Assembly: GCA_000496135.1 (NCBI GenBank)
Contig: KI542675.1
Coordinates: forward strand, 62,001 to 126,000
Reading direction: 5' to 3'
Origin: Thermoplasmatales archaeon E-plasma
GTDB lineage: Archaea > Thermoplasmatota > Thermoplasmata > Thermoplasmatales > Thermoplasmataceae
Length of the DNA: 64,000 nucleotides
Shown here: piece by piece, positions 40,612 to 49,310 of the stretch
Position numbering within the stretch: position 1 is the first letter of the stretch
Layout: each line of letters opens with the position of its first letter
Notes under the pieces: generated by a model
Database searches by the model: none
Seen by the model: the letters and a program-made list of their open reading frames with translations, nothing else
Told to the model about the DNA's origin: nothing
Program-made: the position numbers and the translations under genes

Positions 40612-41073
40612 ATGGACGAATATTTGAAAGTTGGAGAACAGGCACCGGATTTTGAATCAGTGGATCAGGAAGGAAAGAAGATAAAGCTATCCGATTTCAG
40701 GGGAAAACCTGTAGTGTTGTACTTTTACCCAAAGGACAATACACCTGGATGCACGGCAGAAGCCTGTAATTTCAGGGACAACTTTGACAGCCTTAAGGAT
40801 AAGGGTATAACGGTACTGGGAGTAAGTGTGGATAATCAGAAATCGCATAAAAAATTCCAGGAGAAATTCAATCTTAATTTCCCTCTTGTGGTGGATGACA
40901 GCAAGAAAATAACAGGTGCTTACAAGGCTAACGGCATGTTTGGCACTGCAAAGAGAATTACATATGTTATTGACAGAGATGGAAAAATAGCTTATGTTTA
41001 TGAAAAGGTGAGTCCAAAAAACCATGCAACCGAGGTATTGGAAAAAATCAACGAACTGAATCTTCTAAAATAA
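40612..41073 (+). CDS. bcp: thioredoxin-dependent peroxiredoxin (Bcp/PrxQ type)
   Basis: Detoxifies peroxides. 153 residues with the peroxidatic Cys in YFYPKDNTPGCTAEACNFRD (about 47), followed five residues later by the resolving Cys (CTAEAC), the PrxQ arrangement. Downstream GVSVDNQKSHKKFQEKFNL and FGTAKRITYVIDRDGKIAYV complete the fold. ATG start with A/T-rich TATATTTATT-like sequence about 30 bases upstream. Monocistronic, convergent with the DUF35 gene. Confidence 0.93.
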   Translation: MDEYLKVGEQAPDFESVDQEGKKIKLSDFRGKPVVLYFYPKDNTPGCTAEACNFRDNFDSLKDKGITVLGVSVDNQKSHKKFQEKFNLNFPLVVDDSKKITGAYKANGMFGTAKRITYVIDRDGKIAYVYEKVSPKNHATEVLEKINELNLLK

Positions 41074-41086
41074 AGGGTGAAGGGAT

Positions 41087-41491
41087 TTACACATCCCTTA
41101 CAAATTTGTATCCGTAGTGGATAACGCCGCTATGCCCGTCTTCTGAAATTTTTCTGAAAACAGACCTTACTCTGGTTCCTATTTCTATATCAGATGGCTG
41201 GGTATCAACAATCTGTCCGGTCATGGTTGGGCCATCATCAAGTTTGATCATTGCAAGGATATAGGGTCTCTGTCTGGTAAATGCGGGAGGCACGTCATGC
41301 ACAATGGTGAAAGATATAACTTCTCCCTTTCCGCTCATTTCAATATCCTGCATTTTGTCAATGGAATCTCTGTGGCAAACAGGGCATATGTCCCGTGGCG
41401 GGAAATAAAGCTTTCCGCAATTTCCACATTTTTCCCCTACCATTCTATATCTATGATCCGTTTCTCTCCACATTCTCGATAGTTCTCCCAT
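41087..41491 (-). CDS. DUF35 OB-fold acyl-CoA-associated protein
   Basis: 134 residues with an N-terminal rubredoxin-like zinc ribbon (EKCGNCGKLYFPPRDICPVC; CxxC...CxxC) and a C-terminal OB fold (GKGEVISFTIVHDVPPAF, ILAMIKLDDGPTMTGQI). In archaea this protein bridges thiolase and HMG-CoA synthase and provides a shared CoA-binding site, channelling acetoacetyl-CoA. The ATG at 41491 follows GGTGGTGA, just after the thiolase stop. Last gene of the HMG-CoA synthase cluster. Confidence 0.9.
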   Translation of the reverse strand: MGELSRMWRETDHRYRMVGEKCGNCGKLYFPPRDICPVCHRDSIDKMQDIEMSGKGEVISFTIVHDVPPAFTRQRPYILAMIKLDDGPTMTGQIVDTQPSDIEIGTRVRSVFRKISEDGHSGVIHYGYKFVRDV

Positions 41492-41492
41492 T

Positions 41493-42665
41493 TTACTCAC
41501 CACCTAATATGTGCACTATTGAGGTTGAACCTGTGCCTGCAACACTGTGCAGAAGACCATATTCTGCATTTTCGACCTGTCTTTTGCCGGCCTTTCCCAT
41601 AAGCTGCAGGTATCCTTCTACGAACTGGCCAACGCCGCTGGCTCCGTATGGGAATCCCTTTGCCTTTAGACCGCCTGAAGGATTTATTGGTATTTTTCCC
41701 TTAAGACCAATTTCTGAAAACACCAGGTCCTTTGCTTTTCCCCTCCCCGCAAAACCAATGTCCTCCAGTGCCATCACTCCATATATACTGAAGGAGTCAT
41801 GAATTTCTGCAAATGATATATCATCAAGAGTAACATTTGCCTTTTGAAGAGCCTTTCTGGAAGCATTTACTGTTGATTTCATTGAATATAGTGAATCCCT
41901 GCTGTGCAGTGCAAAATACTCCTGCGAAATTCCGCTTCCAGCTATCTTTACTCCCTCTTTCTTCTCCTGCTTCATAAATTTTTCAGATGCAAGTATTATA
42001 CTGGATGCTCCGTCACTTTGTGGCGCACAGTCCATTAGATTTAGGGGTTCTGCTACAGGTGTGGAGTTCATAGCCTGATCCATGGTGATTATGTTGGAGA
42101 AGTGTGCAATTGGATTCATGGATGCATTTTTGTGGTCATTCACTGAAATTGCTGCCAGAACATCCTTTCCCACACCGTAATCCTTCATATATTTTCGCGC
42201 AGAAAGCGCTGCCATGGCGGCAGGGGTACCTCCAAAAAATGCTTCCCATTCCCTGTCCAGTATTGATGAACTGATATCGATCATCTCGTTCCCATAAAGT
42301 TCAGTCATCTTTTCAACACCACCTACCATGACCAGATCATATTCTCCTGATTTAATGGAAAGATAGGCCTCGTATACTGCGGCTGCCCCTGAAGCCGTTG
42401 AGGCCTCAATTCTTAAAGTAGGCACATCCTCATCAGCTATTCCTGCATAATCTGACATTAATGCACCTATATTTTCCTGACCGCTGATCATTCCTGAAAG
42501 ACTGTTTCCCATGTATATTGCATCAAGATCCTTTGTTCTCACACCAGAGCTTTCTATGGCTTTGAGTCCAGCTTCCACAGATATCTCTCTTAAAGATCTT
42601 TCCCACAATTCTCCATATTTTGATTCTCCTGTTCCAATTATAAATACATCATTACTCAATTGCAT
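41493..42665 (-). CDS. thiolase-like protein of the HMG-CoA synthase cluster (nucleophilic Cys replaced)
   Basis: About 390 residues of the archaeal SCP-x-like thiolase family: [35 protein letters not shown], the second half [19 protein letters not shown] (catalytic His), [20 protein letters not shown], and a C-terminal [15 protein letters not shown]. It should condense two acetyl-CoA to acetoacetyl-CoA for the mevalonate pathway. However, the ACASG nucleophile segment reads [13 protein letters not shown], with Thr where Cys is expected. The nearby codons are unambiguous (GCC TCA ACG GCT TCA GGG). Start is set at ATG 42665; in-frame TTG and GTG lie just upstream. Confidence 0.85.
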   Translation of the reverse strand: MQLSNDVFIIGTGESKYGELWERSLREISVEAGLKAIESSGVRTKDLDAIYMGNSLSGMISGQENIGALMSDYAGIADEDVPTLRIEASTASGAAAVYEAYLSIKSGEYDLVMVGGVEKMTELYGNEMIDISSSILDREWEAFFGGTPAAMAALSARKYMKDYGVGKDVLAAISVNDHKNASMNPIAHFSNIITMDQAMNSTPVAEPLNLMDCAPQSDGASSIILASEKFMKQEKKEGVKIAGSGISQEYFALHSRDSLYSMKSTVNASRKALQKANVTLDDISFAEIHDSFSIYGVMALEDIGFAGRGKAKDLVFSEIGLKGKIPINPSGGLKAKGFPYGASGVGQFVEGYLQLMGKAGKRQVENAEYGLLHSVAGTGSTSIVHILGGE

Positions 42666-43713
42666 CACCAAATATTATTTTCTTCTTGAACTTTGCATAA
42701 ACCGCATAGTCAAGCCATGTTACATCTGCAAGCATCTTCCTGATGGTCGGTGCAGATCCTCTTTCCATGTTCTTGATCTCATCTGTAACAGTTATATCAA
42801 AAGCATCTGATCCTGCTCCAGATCCAAAAGAAACAGCAAGGATCCTGTTTCCTGGCTCTGCAATATCCAGTATTGCTGACAGCCCTGTCATCATTGATCC
42901 TGAATATGTATTTCCGATAAATGGTGTCAGCAGGCCCTCCTTATACTGCTTCTCTGTGAAGCCAAGCAACTTTGCTGCCCTTGTGGGAAATTTGCCGTTG
43001 GGCTGATGGAATACTGCATAGTCATAGTCCTGCGGTTTCATTCCAACATTCTCCATGATCATTTTTGAAGCAGATATGGTATGTTTAAAATATGCAGGCT
43101 CTCCTGTGAAACGCTCCCCATGTGTAGGATACGGTTCACCCTCCCTCCTCCAGAAATCGGGAGTATCAGACGTAACCGAAAGGGTATTATTTATTTCAGC
43201 AATCACCTTTTCATTTCCAAGAATCATTGCCGTTCCACCGGCTGAAGCTGAATATTCAAGTACATCTCCAGGGGCTCCCTGAGACGTATCGGACCCTATT
43301 GCTAACCCATATTTTATCATCCCGGAATCAACCATTGCCTTTACATTCTGGATACCTGCGGTACCTGCTTTACATGCAAATTCATAATCTGCGGCAAACA
43401 TGGGAAAATTTGCGCCAATGGCGGAGCTTACAATTGTTGCAGTTGGTTTTACAGCATAAGGGTGACTTTCTGATCCTATATATATCGCCCCTATATCCTT
43501 TGGATTTATCTTTCCCCTCTTTATTGCATTTCTTGAAGCTTCCACTGAAATAGTTGCAACATCCTCATCGGGAGATGGTACCGATTTGCTCAGAATGTAT
43601 ATTCCATTTTTAATGTTCTCCGGATCTTCTCCCCATACCCTGGCGATTTCATCAGGTTTAATCCTGAACCGGGGTATGTAAGAGCCATAACTGACAATTC
43701 CTGATTTTTTCAT
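42652..43713 (-). CDS. hydroxymethylglutaryl-CoA synthase, archaeal type
   Basis: Makes HMG-CoA from acetoacetyl-CoA and acetyl-CoA for isoprenoid lipids. About 353 residues: [20 protein letters not shown] at the start, [16 protein letters not shown], the nucleophile in [13 protein letters not shown] (Cys about 114), and [16 protein letters not shown] (catalytic His). First gene of a leftward operon with thiolase and DUF35, the classic archaeal arrangement. ATG 43713 follows GGGAG at good spacing; in-frame TTG 43725 is less likely. Confidence 0.93.
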   Translation of the reverse strand: MKKSGIVSYGSYIPRFRIKPDEIARVWGEDPENIKNGIYILSKSVPSPDEDVATISVEASRNAIKRGKINPKDIGAIYIGSESHPYAVKPTATIVSSAIGANFPMFAADYEFACKAGTAGIQNVKAMVDSGMIKYGLAIGSDTSQGAPGDVLEYSASAGGTAMILGNEKVIAEINNTLSVTSDTPDFWRREGEPYPTHGERFTGEPAYFKHTISASKMIMENVGMKPQDYDYAVFHQPNGKFPTRAAKLLGFTEKQYKEGLLTPFIGNTYSGSMMTGLSAILDIAEPGNRILAVSFGSGAGSDAFDITVTDEIKNMERGSAPTIRKMLADVTWLDYAVYAKFKKKIIFGDAIE

Positions 43714-43876
43714 AGTTTCTCCCAAGATACTTATGATATTTAAAAATTGCTGAATCTCTATTCGGCGATTGACGAACTTTGTTAAATAAATTATTAAGTT
43801 GAATCAAAGTAATTGACTTGGATGCAATAGTGTTATTATAATAGTAGCAATATCTAATAACCAAAAAGGTGAAAAA

Positions 43877-44092
43877 ATGGAGGAACTATCTCCAAATGCT
43901 AAAAAGGTTTATGATGCCCTTAAGAAGGTTGGCGCCGTATCAGATGATAAATTAAAAACTGCAGATGATATTATGAAAGCAGCGGGAGTTGGTAAAGCCA
44001 TAGTTAGCGCAGCACTGCAGGAACTGACAAATAAGGGTATGGTAAAGAGAATCGCCAGGCAAAAGAGTGCCGGTTATTTTGTCACAAAATGA
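43877..44092 (+). CDS. small winged-helix DNA-binding protein
   Basis: 71 residues: two helices with a turn (LKTADDIMKAAGVGKAIVSA), a recognition helix (ALQELTNKGMVKRI) and a short wing ending RQKSAGYFVTK. It resembles MarR/PadR-like minimal winged helices and is probably a chromatin-like or regulatory protein; the target is unknown. A TATA box (TTATTATAATA near 43833) and AGGTGAA before ATG 43877 support expression. It is the first gene of a rightward group with DUF373 and mptE. Confidence 0.75.
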   Translation: MEELSPNAKKVYDALKKVGAVSDDKLKTADDIMKAAGVGKAIVSAALQELTNKGMVKRIARQKSAGYFVTK

Positions 44093-44145
44093 TTAAGTAG
44101 TTACCAAAATTTAATTATCCCGTTACTCATATTAATTGGCAGAAT

Positions 44146-45273
44146 ATGGGAAGCATCATTATCAATGTAGACCGGGATAACGACTTCGGTGAGAAGGTGG
44201 GAATAAAGGGGCCCATCCTTGGTTACACTGAGTGTTATAATGCTGCGGTAAAACTTATTTCTGTAGATCCTGAGGATTCTGATGCAAACGCTCTTTTTGG
44301 TGCCCTTAAGCACTACGATGAGCTGCAGGCAAAGGGTGAAGATATAGAAATTTGCACCATTACCGGGGATGAAGATGTGGGACCAAAATCTGATGAAATT
44401 ATCAGCAATCAGTTGGATCAGGTGCTGAAGGAAAAGCCATACCAGAGCGCAATTCTTATTTCAGACGGGGCAGAAGACGATTATATAATGCCTCTCATAC
44501 TTTCAAGAATACCAGTGAGGTATGTTAAGCATATTATAGTGAGGCATAATCAGAACATAGAATCTCTGTATTATTACATAGTAAAAGCGCTGAAGGATAA
44601 GAAACTGGTAAGTAAATTCATAATCCCAATAGGTCTATTACTTCTTACTTACGGTATTGTTGAGCTTGGGGCAGCGATTTATTTAACTGCTATTGGGGCA
44701 ATTGCCGGCCTTAATCCATCCTATTATGCAGGAGCCATAGTTGCTGTGGTCATAGGAGCTTACTTTGTTGAAAGGGGTTTCGATCTCAGAACGGTATTAT
44801 CAGAAATGTTTGATGACATTAAGAAATATTCAGAAGAGGCAAGGATACTTTTCATTTCATACCTGGTTTCCATTGGAATTGTTTTAGTGGGTATTGCATC
44901 ATCATATGTTTCCATAACCCGCTCCAGCGGAATTGCATTCGACAAATTTCTGGAATTTCTTGCGTATTTCAGCTGGTGGATATACGGTGCCGTATTCACC
45001 AGAGAAGTATTGAGGGCAGTGGATATGTATCTTGGGGAACAGAGAGACATTCAGCGGATCTGGTATGGATTAACATTTACACTTGCTGCAGAGTTTATTG
45101 TTTATGGGCTGCTCAATTATATTAGATATGTTCTAAGCTACGTGACCATATCGACTGCTTTCGACGGCGTTGTTTTCATGATTATGGGCATAGCAGTTGC
45201 AATAATAAGTGCGCTCGTTCACAGGCACTTCTCGAAGACAATGGGTGTTGGACATTCTATGCGTGATCAATGA
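44146..45273 (+). CDS. DUF373 membrane protein
   Basis: 375 residues in two parts: a soluble N-terminal domain (1-~150; MGSIIINVDRDNDFGEKVGI, GPILGYTECYNAAVKLI, SAILISDGAEDDYIMPLI) and a C-terminal part with about six membrane helices. This is the archaeal DUF373 family, of unknown function; the acidic DRDND and DGAEDD loops of the N-terminal domain suggest a metal or nucleotide site (inference). ATG start; the stop overlaps mptE by four bases. Confidence 0.85.
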   Translation: MGSIIINVDRDNDFGEKVGIKGPILGYTECYNAAVKLISVDPEDSDANALFGALKHYDELQAKGEDIEICTITGDEDVGPKSDEIISNQLDQVLKEKPYQSAILISDGAEDDYIMPLILSRIPVRYVKHIIVRHNQNIESLYYYIVKALKDKKLVSKFIIPIGLLLLTYGIVELGAAIYLTAIGAIAGLNPSYYAGAIVAVVIGAYFVERGFDLRTVLSEMFDDIKKYSEEARILFISYLVSIGIVLVGIASSYVSITRSSGIAFDKFLEFLAYFSWWIYGAVFTREVLRAVDMYLGEQRDIQRIWYGLTFTLAAEFIVYGLLNYIRYVLSYVTISTAFDGVVFMIMGIAVAIISALVHRHFSKTMGVGHSMRDQ

Positions 45274-45902
45274 CGCTTACATATGAGAAAATTTGTAATT
45301 TATTGAAATTAGACCAGAAAAAGGACAAAGAATCAGCAGATTATATTCTGAAAATTCCTAATTATGGAGATTCTCTCCTGGATATTCTGAGATCACACTC
45401 AGGAAAAGAATTTTTTGTAATAGGGAACGGCCCTCCAGTTGAGGACCTGAATTCAATTTATGGCAAGGGAATCATAGTTGTCGCAGATTCGGCAATCTGG
45501 AAAATCAAAAGACCATATGTGCCGGAAATTATAGTAACCGATCTTGACGGGGACACTGAAAGAATTCTTGAATTATCCGATTCAGGGTCAATTGTGTTTG
45601 TTCATGCCCATGGGGATAATTTGCAGAAAATCAAAGAAATTATAAAAAAATTTAAGAGGCATTTTATTCCGACAACGCAGGTTCCCGGATACGAGGGAAA
45701 CTTTGGCGGTTTTACAGATGGAGATAGAGCTGCTTATATTTCTAATTATCTAGGTGCCTCGAGAACTGTTCTTGTAGATTTTGATTTTGCAATTCCCCAT
45801 GGGAAGCCGTGGAACGAAAGAAAACAGATCAAATTGGATATAGCCAGAAAGCTGCTTGAAGATCTAAGGGAAAAAAACGGGAAAAAGATCATTGGATTAT
45901 GA
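45270..45902 (+). CDS. mptE: archaeal 6-hydroxymethyl-7,8-dihydropterin pyrophosphokinase (MptE-like)
   Basis: 210 residues of the DUF115/MptE family, which replaces FolK in archaeal pterin synthesis. Landmarks: FFVIGNGPPVEDLNSIYGKG, VVADSAIWKIKRPYVPEIIV, TDLDGDTERILELS, VHAHGDN and GNFGGFTDGDRAAYIS, with DFDFAIPHGKP near the C terminus; the DLDGD and DGDRA acidic groups would bind magnesium. ATG start overlapping DUF373. Convergent with comB with a six-base overlap of the 3' ends. Confidence 0.9.
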   Translation: MTLTYEKICNLLKLDQKKDKESADYILKIPNYGDSLLDILRSHSGKEFFVIGNGPPVEDLNSIYGKGIIVVADSAIWKIKRPYVPEIIVTDLDGDTERILELSDSGSIVFVHAHGDNLQKIKEIIKKFKRHFIPTTQVPGYEGNFGGFTDGDRAAYISNYLGASRTVLVDFDFAIPHGKPWNERKQIKLDIARKLLEDLREKNGKKIIGL

Positions 45903-46562
45903 TATTTTAATTATCTTTCCATTTTCATATTTACAGGGAAAATCTACAATATCCGGAGAAAGGCTCAGAGAAATGTCCCTTCTTCCTCCTATCATTATCA
46001 ACCTTTTCGTTCCTCTTCCCCGTCTAACCCTGTTAATTATCTTCTCCATATCATACGGTTCTCCAAGCAGACTCATCCTCAAAGCTTCTCCAAAGGCAAT
46101 ATCTTCATCTGCTGATCCGTCGGGCCTTCCTGATAAAACAATCTGAACATCCTCAAAATCCTGAAGTAGTTCCAAAGTTGCACTCATGTTTACAAAGGAA
46201 GCAATGAATATATCTCCAGTATCCTGAATTTTCCTCAATACCTTGGTACCGTTTGTTGAAGTGATTATGGCTATTTTTCCAGAAAAATCGTATCTCGACA
46301 CATCGAACGGTGAATTATTCAAGTCAAATCCTGGAACCTTTATTCCATATTTCTCTCCAACGGTAACCGAATTCTTAATTTCAGATGCAACTGATCTTGC
46401 CTCTGCGGAGGTTAGTGCGGGAATTACATATTTTGCGCCGGAATTGAGAATTAGAGGAATGGTTGTTGTTGATCTGTAAACGTCTACCAAAACTTTGGGG
46501 GATTTGGAATATTCGCTGGTTCTTCTTCCCTCGACTATGCTAACCTTCATATTTTTGTCCAT
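45897..46562 (-). CDS. comB: 2-phosphosulfolactate phosphatase family protein (ComB-like)
   Basis: 221 residues matching ComB: VLVDVYRSTTTIPLILNSGA near the start, PGFDLNNSPFDVSRYDFSGK, IAIITSTNGTKVLRKI, FVNMSATLELLQDF and the C-terminal RRGRGTKRLIMIGGRRDIS. In methanogens ComB makes sulfolactate in coenzyme M synthesis; no other CoM gene is visible here, so the substrate may differ. ATG 46562 (second ATG at 46550). Its promoter region is shared divergently with rpl11. Confidence 0.85.
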   Translation of the reverse strand: MDKNMKVSIVEGRRTSEYSKSPKVLVDVYRSTTTIPLILNSGAKYVIPALTSAEARSVASEIKNSVTVGEKYGIKVPGFDLNNSPFDVSRYDFSGKIAIITSTNGTKVLRKIQDTGDIFIASFVNMSATLELLQDFEDVQIVLSGRPDGSADEDIAFGEALRMSLLGEPYDMEKIINRVRRGRGTKRLIMIGGRRDISLSLSPDIVDFPCKYENGKIIKIS

Positions 46563-46619
46563 GGTATATTTTCAGGAAAGTATTAAAATAAATCCAGCAT
46601 CACGGAACAGGTAAAGATT

Positions 46620-47093
46620 ATGGCACAGGAAGTTAAAACCATGGTAGAAGGGGGCAAGGCCACCAGCGGTCCACCACTTGGTCCGGCACTAGGTCCACTA
46701 GGTCTCAATCTGGGGCAGATTATTAAGGAAATAAACGAGAAAACAAAGGATTTTCAGGGCATGCAGGTTCCAATAACAGTTACCGTAACAGACCCTGCGA
46801 AAAAAACATATGAGATAAAAGTTGGAATTCCACCCACTTCAGCTCTGCTTAAAAAAGAACTTGGAATAGAGAAGGGATCTGGAAAAAGAAAGGAAACAGT
46901 CGTTGCCAACGCAACACTTGAAGCCATAACAAAAGTGGCAAAATCAAAGATGGACTCAATGATGTCCAACGACCTGAAGGGAGCTGTACTTGAAGTTCTG
47001 GGAACCTGTTTCAGTCTGGGAATAAACGTAGAGGGAAAAACGGCAAAGGAAGTTCAGGAAGAAATTCTCAAGGGAGAGATCAAGGTATCCTGA
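46620..47093 (+). CDS. rpl11: ribosomal protein L11 (uL11)
   Basis: 157 residues. The N terminus KTMVEGGKATSGPPLGPALG, with PLGLNLGQIIKEINEKTKDF, and the C-terminal rRNA-binding domain (ANATLEAITKVAKSKMDSM, LKGAVLEVLGTCFSLGINV) are diagnostic. It forms the base of the GTPase-associated stalk with L10 and L12 encoded just downstream. ATG start; TATA-like TATTAAAATA at about 46580 gives a nearly leaderless transcript. Confidence 0.97.
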   Translation: MAQEVKTMVEGGKATSGPPLGPALGPLGLNLGQIIKEINEKTKDFQGMQVPITVTVTDPAKKTYEIKVGIPPTSALLKKELGIEKGSGKRKETVVANATLEAITKVAKSKMDSMMSNDLKGAVLEVLGTCFSLGINVEGKTAKEVQEEILKGEIKVS

Positions 47094-47157
47094 ATAAACA
47101 AAAAGGTTTTTAATCGAATGCCAATGCAGTTGACACTTGAACCCAATTGTCCACTTT

Positions 47158-47218
47158 TGTTAAATTAAAAATGGAGTATGGGTTAGAGCCCGCTAATACT
47201 GCAATTTTGCAGGAGGGA
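47158..47218 (+). promoter_or_regulatory. promoter and leader hairpin before rpl1
   Basis: A TATA-like TTAAATTAAAAA near 47159-47170 suggests that L1-L10-L12 have their own promoter with a transcript start near 47190. The leader then holds CTGCAATTTTGCAG (47199-47212), a perfect 6-bp stem whose last bases are the first bases of the AGGAGGGA ribosome site (47211-47218). Folding could limit access to that site. L1 autoregulates its own mRNA in bacteria and Methanococcus, so a translational control element is plausible. Confidence 0.4.
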
Positions 47219-47222
47219 TTAA

Positions 47223-47873
47223 ATGACAGGAAAACTGGAAGAGAAAATAAAGGAAGCTAAAGCAAACGGAAAGGAAAGAAAATTCCTTGAAAGTTTGGAA
47301 CTGGCCATAAACCTGAAGGACTTGGATCTGTCAAATCCTAAGAACAGGATTAACGATGAGGTCGTGTTGCCAAAAGGGAGGGGCCGTGAGTATAAGGTCG
47401 CAATATTTGCAAGCGAAGAAATGAGACAGAAAGTGAAAGGTACAATTGATATCTCTTATGGGCCCGAGGACCTCTCAAAGTTTGCTGATAACAAGAAGGA
47501 TTTTAAAAAGATTGTAAATCAGGTTGAATATTTCATAGCAGAATCAAATTTAATGGCCACAATAGGAAAATCCCTGGGTCAGGTATTGGGTCCCAGAGGA
47601 AAGATACCAAGACCGGTTCCACCGGGTCAGGATCCAAGTTCCATGATTGGAGTTCTAAAGAGAACGGTAAGGGTTAGAACAAGAGACAAAAAAACTTTTC
47701 ATGTGCCAGTTGGGACAAGGGCAATGCCTGAAGAAGATGTTGGAGCGAACATCAGGGAAGTTTTTAAGAGAATTATAGGGAAACTTGAAAAAGGAAGCTC
47801 AAATATTGATTCAATTTATATTAAGACCACAATGGGTAAAGCAGTAAAATTAGATTTGGGTGATTTGAATTGA
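47223..47873 (+). CDS. rpl1: ribosomal protein L1 (uL1)
   Basis: 216 residues of archaeal L1: NPKNRINDEVVLPKGRGREY near residue 40, the LGQVLGPRGKIPRPVPPGQD core (about 121-140) and TRDKKTFHVPVGTRAMPEED. It binds the L1 stalk of 23S rRNA and often represses its own operon. ATG start with AGGAGGGA at optimum spacing. The stop overlaps the L10 TTG start by four bases. Confidence 0.97.
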   Translation: MTGKLEEKIKEAKANGKERKFLESLELAINLKDLDLSNPKNRINDEVVLPKGRGREYKVAIFASEEMRQKVKGTIDISYGPEDLSKFADNKKDFKKIVNQVEYFIAESNLMATIGKSLGQVLGPRGKIPRPVPPGQDPSSMIGVLKRTVRVRTRDKKTFHVPVGTRAMPEEDVGANIREVFKRIIGKLEKGSSNIDSIYIKTTMGKAVKLDLGDLN

Positions 47874-48793
47874 CCGAACCGGCAAAATGGAAAGTAGAAC
47901 TTGTTAATCAGGTCACTTCTGAAATGGATCAAAGCCCAGTTTCAGCAATAGTAAGCATTAAAGGCATCAGAAATAAACAGCTTCAGCAGATAAGAAGATC
48001 ACTGAAGGGAAAAGCGAAATTGAGGGTGATGAGAGGTACCCTCGTTGAGAAATCACTTGAAAACGTCAAAAAGGATCACATAGGCGATCTGAAAGAGTTT
48101 ATTTCTGGGCAAATAGCATTAATAACCACTGAAATGACACCACAGAAGCTTTATGCATCTCTGGAGGGTTCAAAACAGAAGGCCGCAGCCAGAGGAGGAG
48201 AAACCGCCACTGAAGATATAATTATAGAAGCCAAGGAAACTCAGTTTCCACCTGGTCCAATGATCAGCGAGTTTCAGAAGGTCGGTTTGCAGACTGCCAT
48301 AGAAAAGGGGAAAATAGTAATAAAGAAAGAATCTGTTTTTGTTAAAAAGGGAGAGAAGATTTCAAAGGAAAAGGCCAAAATTCTGGAGAAGCTTGAAATT
48401 CACCCTATTACAGTTGGATTGGATGTCGTATCTGCATATTATGATGGGCTGATATTCAAGGCAGATGTTCTCTCAATCACACCGGAATTTGTCATGGGAG
48501 AAATTGCAATGGCATTTTCCAGAGCAAAGGTACTTGCAGGATCGGTAATGTTTATTACTAAAGAAATCGTTCCTGAGCTTATAATAAAGGGCAGACTTCA
48601 GGCAGAAAGCCTTGGGATGGAAGCAAAGTTCCTTGATGAAAAGGAAATGGGAAACCTTATTATTAATTCAAGAGCAGCTGTGCAAAAAACAGAAACCAAA
48701 GAAAATGCACATAAGGAAGAATTAAAAGAGGAGAAGAACGAAGAAAAAGAAGCAGAAGACGCCACGGAAGGATTTGGCGCACTATTTGGGTAA
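47870..48793 (+). CDS. rpl10: ribosomal protein L10 (uL10, P0)
   Basis: 307 residues: N-terminal rRNA-binding domain (SAIVSIKGIRNKQLQQIRRS, GKAKLRVMRGTLVEKSLE), the archaeal/eukaryotic insertion domain (ITPEFVMGEIAMAFSRAKVL follows it), L12-binding helices, then a long charged stretch rich in Glu and Lys and the conserved acidic end EGFGALFG shared with L12. The start is TTG overlapping the L1 stop. It is the stalk base that holds L12 dimers. Confidence 0.96.
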   Translation: MTEPAKWKVELVNQVTSEMDQSPVSAIVSIKGIRNKQLQQIRRSLKGKAKLRVMRGTLVEKSLENVKKDHIGDLKEFISGQIALITTEMTPQKLYASLEGSKQKAAARGGETATEDIIIEAKETQFPPGPMISEFQKVGLQTAIEKGKIVIKKESVFVKKGEKISKEKAKILEKLEIHPITVGLDVVSAYYDGLIFKADVLSITPEFVMGEIAMAFSRAKVLAGSVMFITKEIVPELIIKGRLQAESLGMEAKFLDEKEMGNLIINSRAAVQKTETKENAHKEELKEEKNEEKEAEDATEGFGALFG

Positions 48794-48807
48794 AGGAGGA
48801 AAAAGAA

Positions 48808-49119
48808 ATGGAATATGTATATGGAGCACTGTTGATTCATTCAGCAGGAAAAGAGATAGACGAAGCGAACCTTAGGAAAGTGATGGAAGAAGCAGGGGTA
48901 AAAGCTGATGATGCCAGGCTTAAAGCACTGGTATCAAGCCTTAAGGAAATTAACATCGAGGATGTCATAAAGAACGCCTCCACACAGCAGATTGCTGCTG
49001 CACCAGCTCATGGTCATCACGAAGAAAAGGCAGCTGAAAAGAAGGAAGAGAAGAAGGATGAAAAGCCAGAGGTCTCAGAAGAAGATGCAATGGCAGGGCT
49101 CAGTTCGCTCTTCGGATGA
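48808..49119 (+). CDS. rpl12: ribosomal protein L12 (P1/P2 stalk)
   Basis: 103 residues: N-terminal dimerisation domain (MEYVYGALLIHSAGKEIDEA, NLRKVMEEAGVKADDARLKA), a hinge with APAHGHHEEKAAEKKEEKKD, and the C-terminal MAGLSSLFG that recruits elongation factors. AAAGGAGG precedes the ATG at good spacing. Operon-last stalk gene, possibly followed by the small membrane protein. Confidence 0.96.
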   Translation: MEYVYGALLIHSAGKEIDEANLRKVMEEAGVKADDARLKALVSSLKEINIEDVIKNASTQQIAAAPAHGHHEEKAAEKKEEKKDEKPEVSEEDAMAGLSSLFG

Positions 49120-49127
49120 AGATATAG

Positions 49128-49310
49128 ATGGTACTGAAGGAATTTTTGACAGGGCTTGTAAAATATATACTCCCTGTCCTAATTCTAATTATTTCTATAT
49201 TTATATATCCAAACTTCCTGTGGCTGATTATCGGTCTCGTCTGGATTATGATTGATCTGTTTTTAGTCATAATGACAATGAAGGGCGACGACAAAAACAC
49301 CATGGCCTGA
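49128..49310 (+). CDS. small two-helix membrane protein, unknown
   Basis: 60 residues, nearly all within two hydrophobic segments (about 11-28 and 31-51) with a short charged tail (KGDDKNTMA). It starts at ATG 49128 only nine bases after the L12 stop, so it may be read with the ribosomal operon. I do not recognise a family. Codon pattern and two clean membrane segments favour a real gene. Confidence 0.5.
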   Translation: MVLKEFLTGLVKYILPVLILIISIFIYPNFLWLIIGLVWIMIDLFLVIMTMKGDDKNTMA

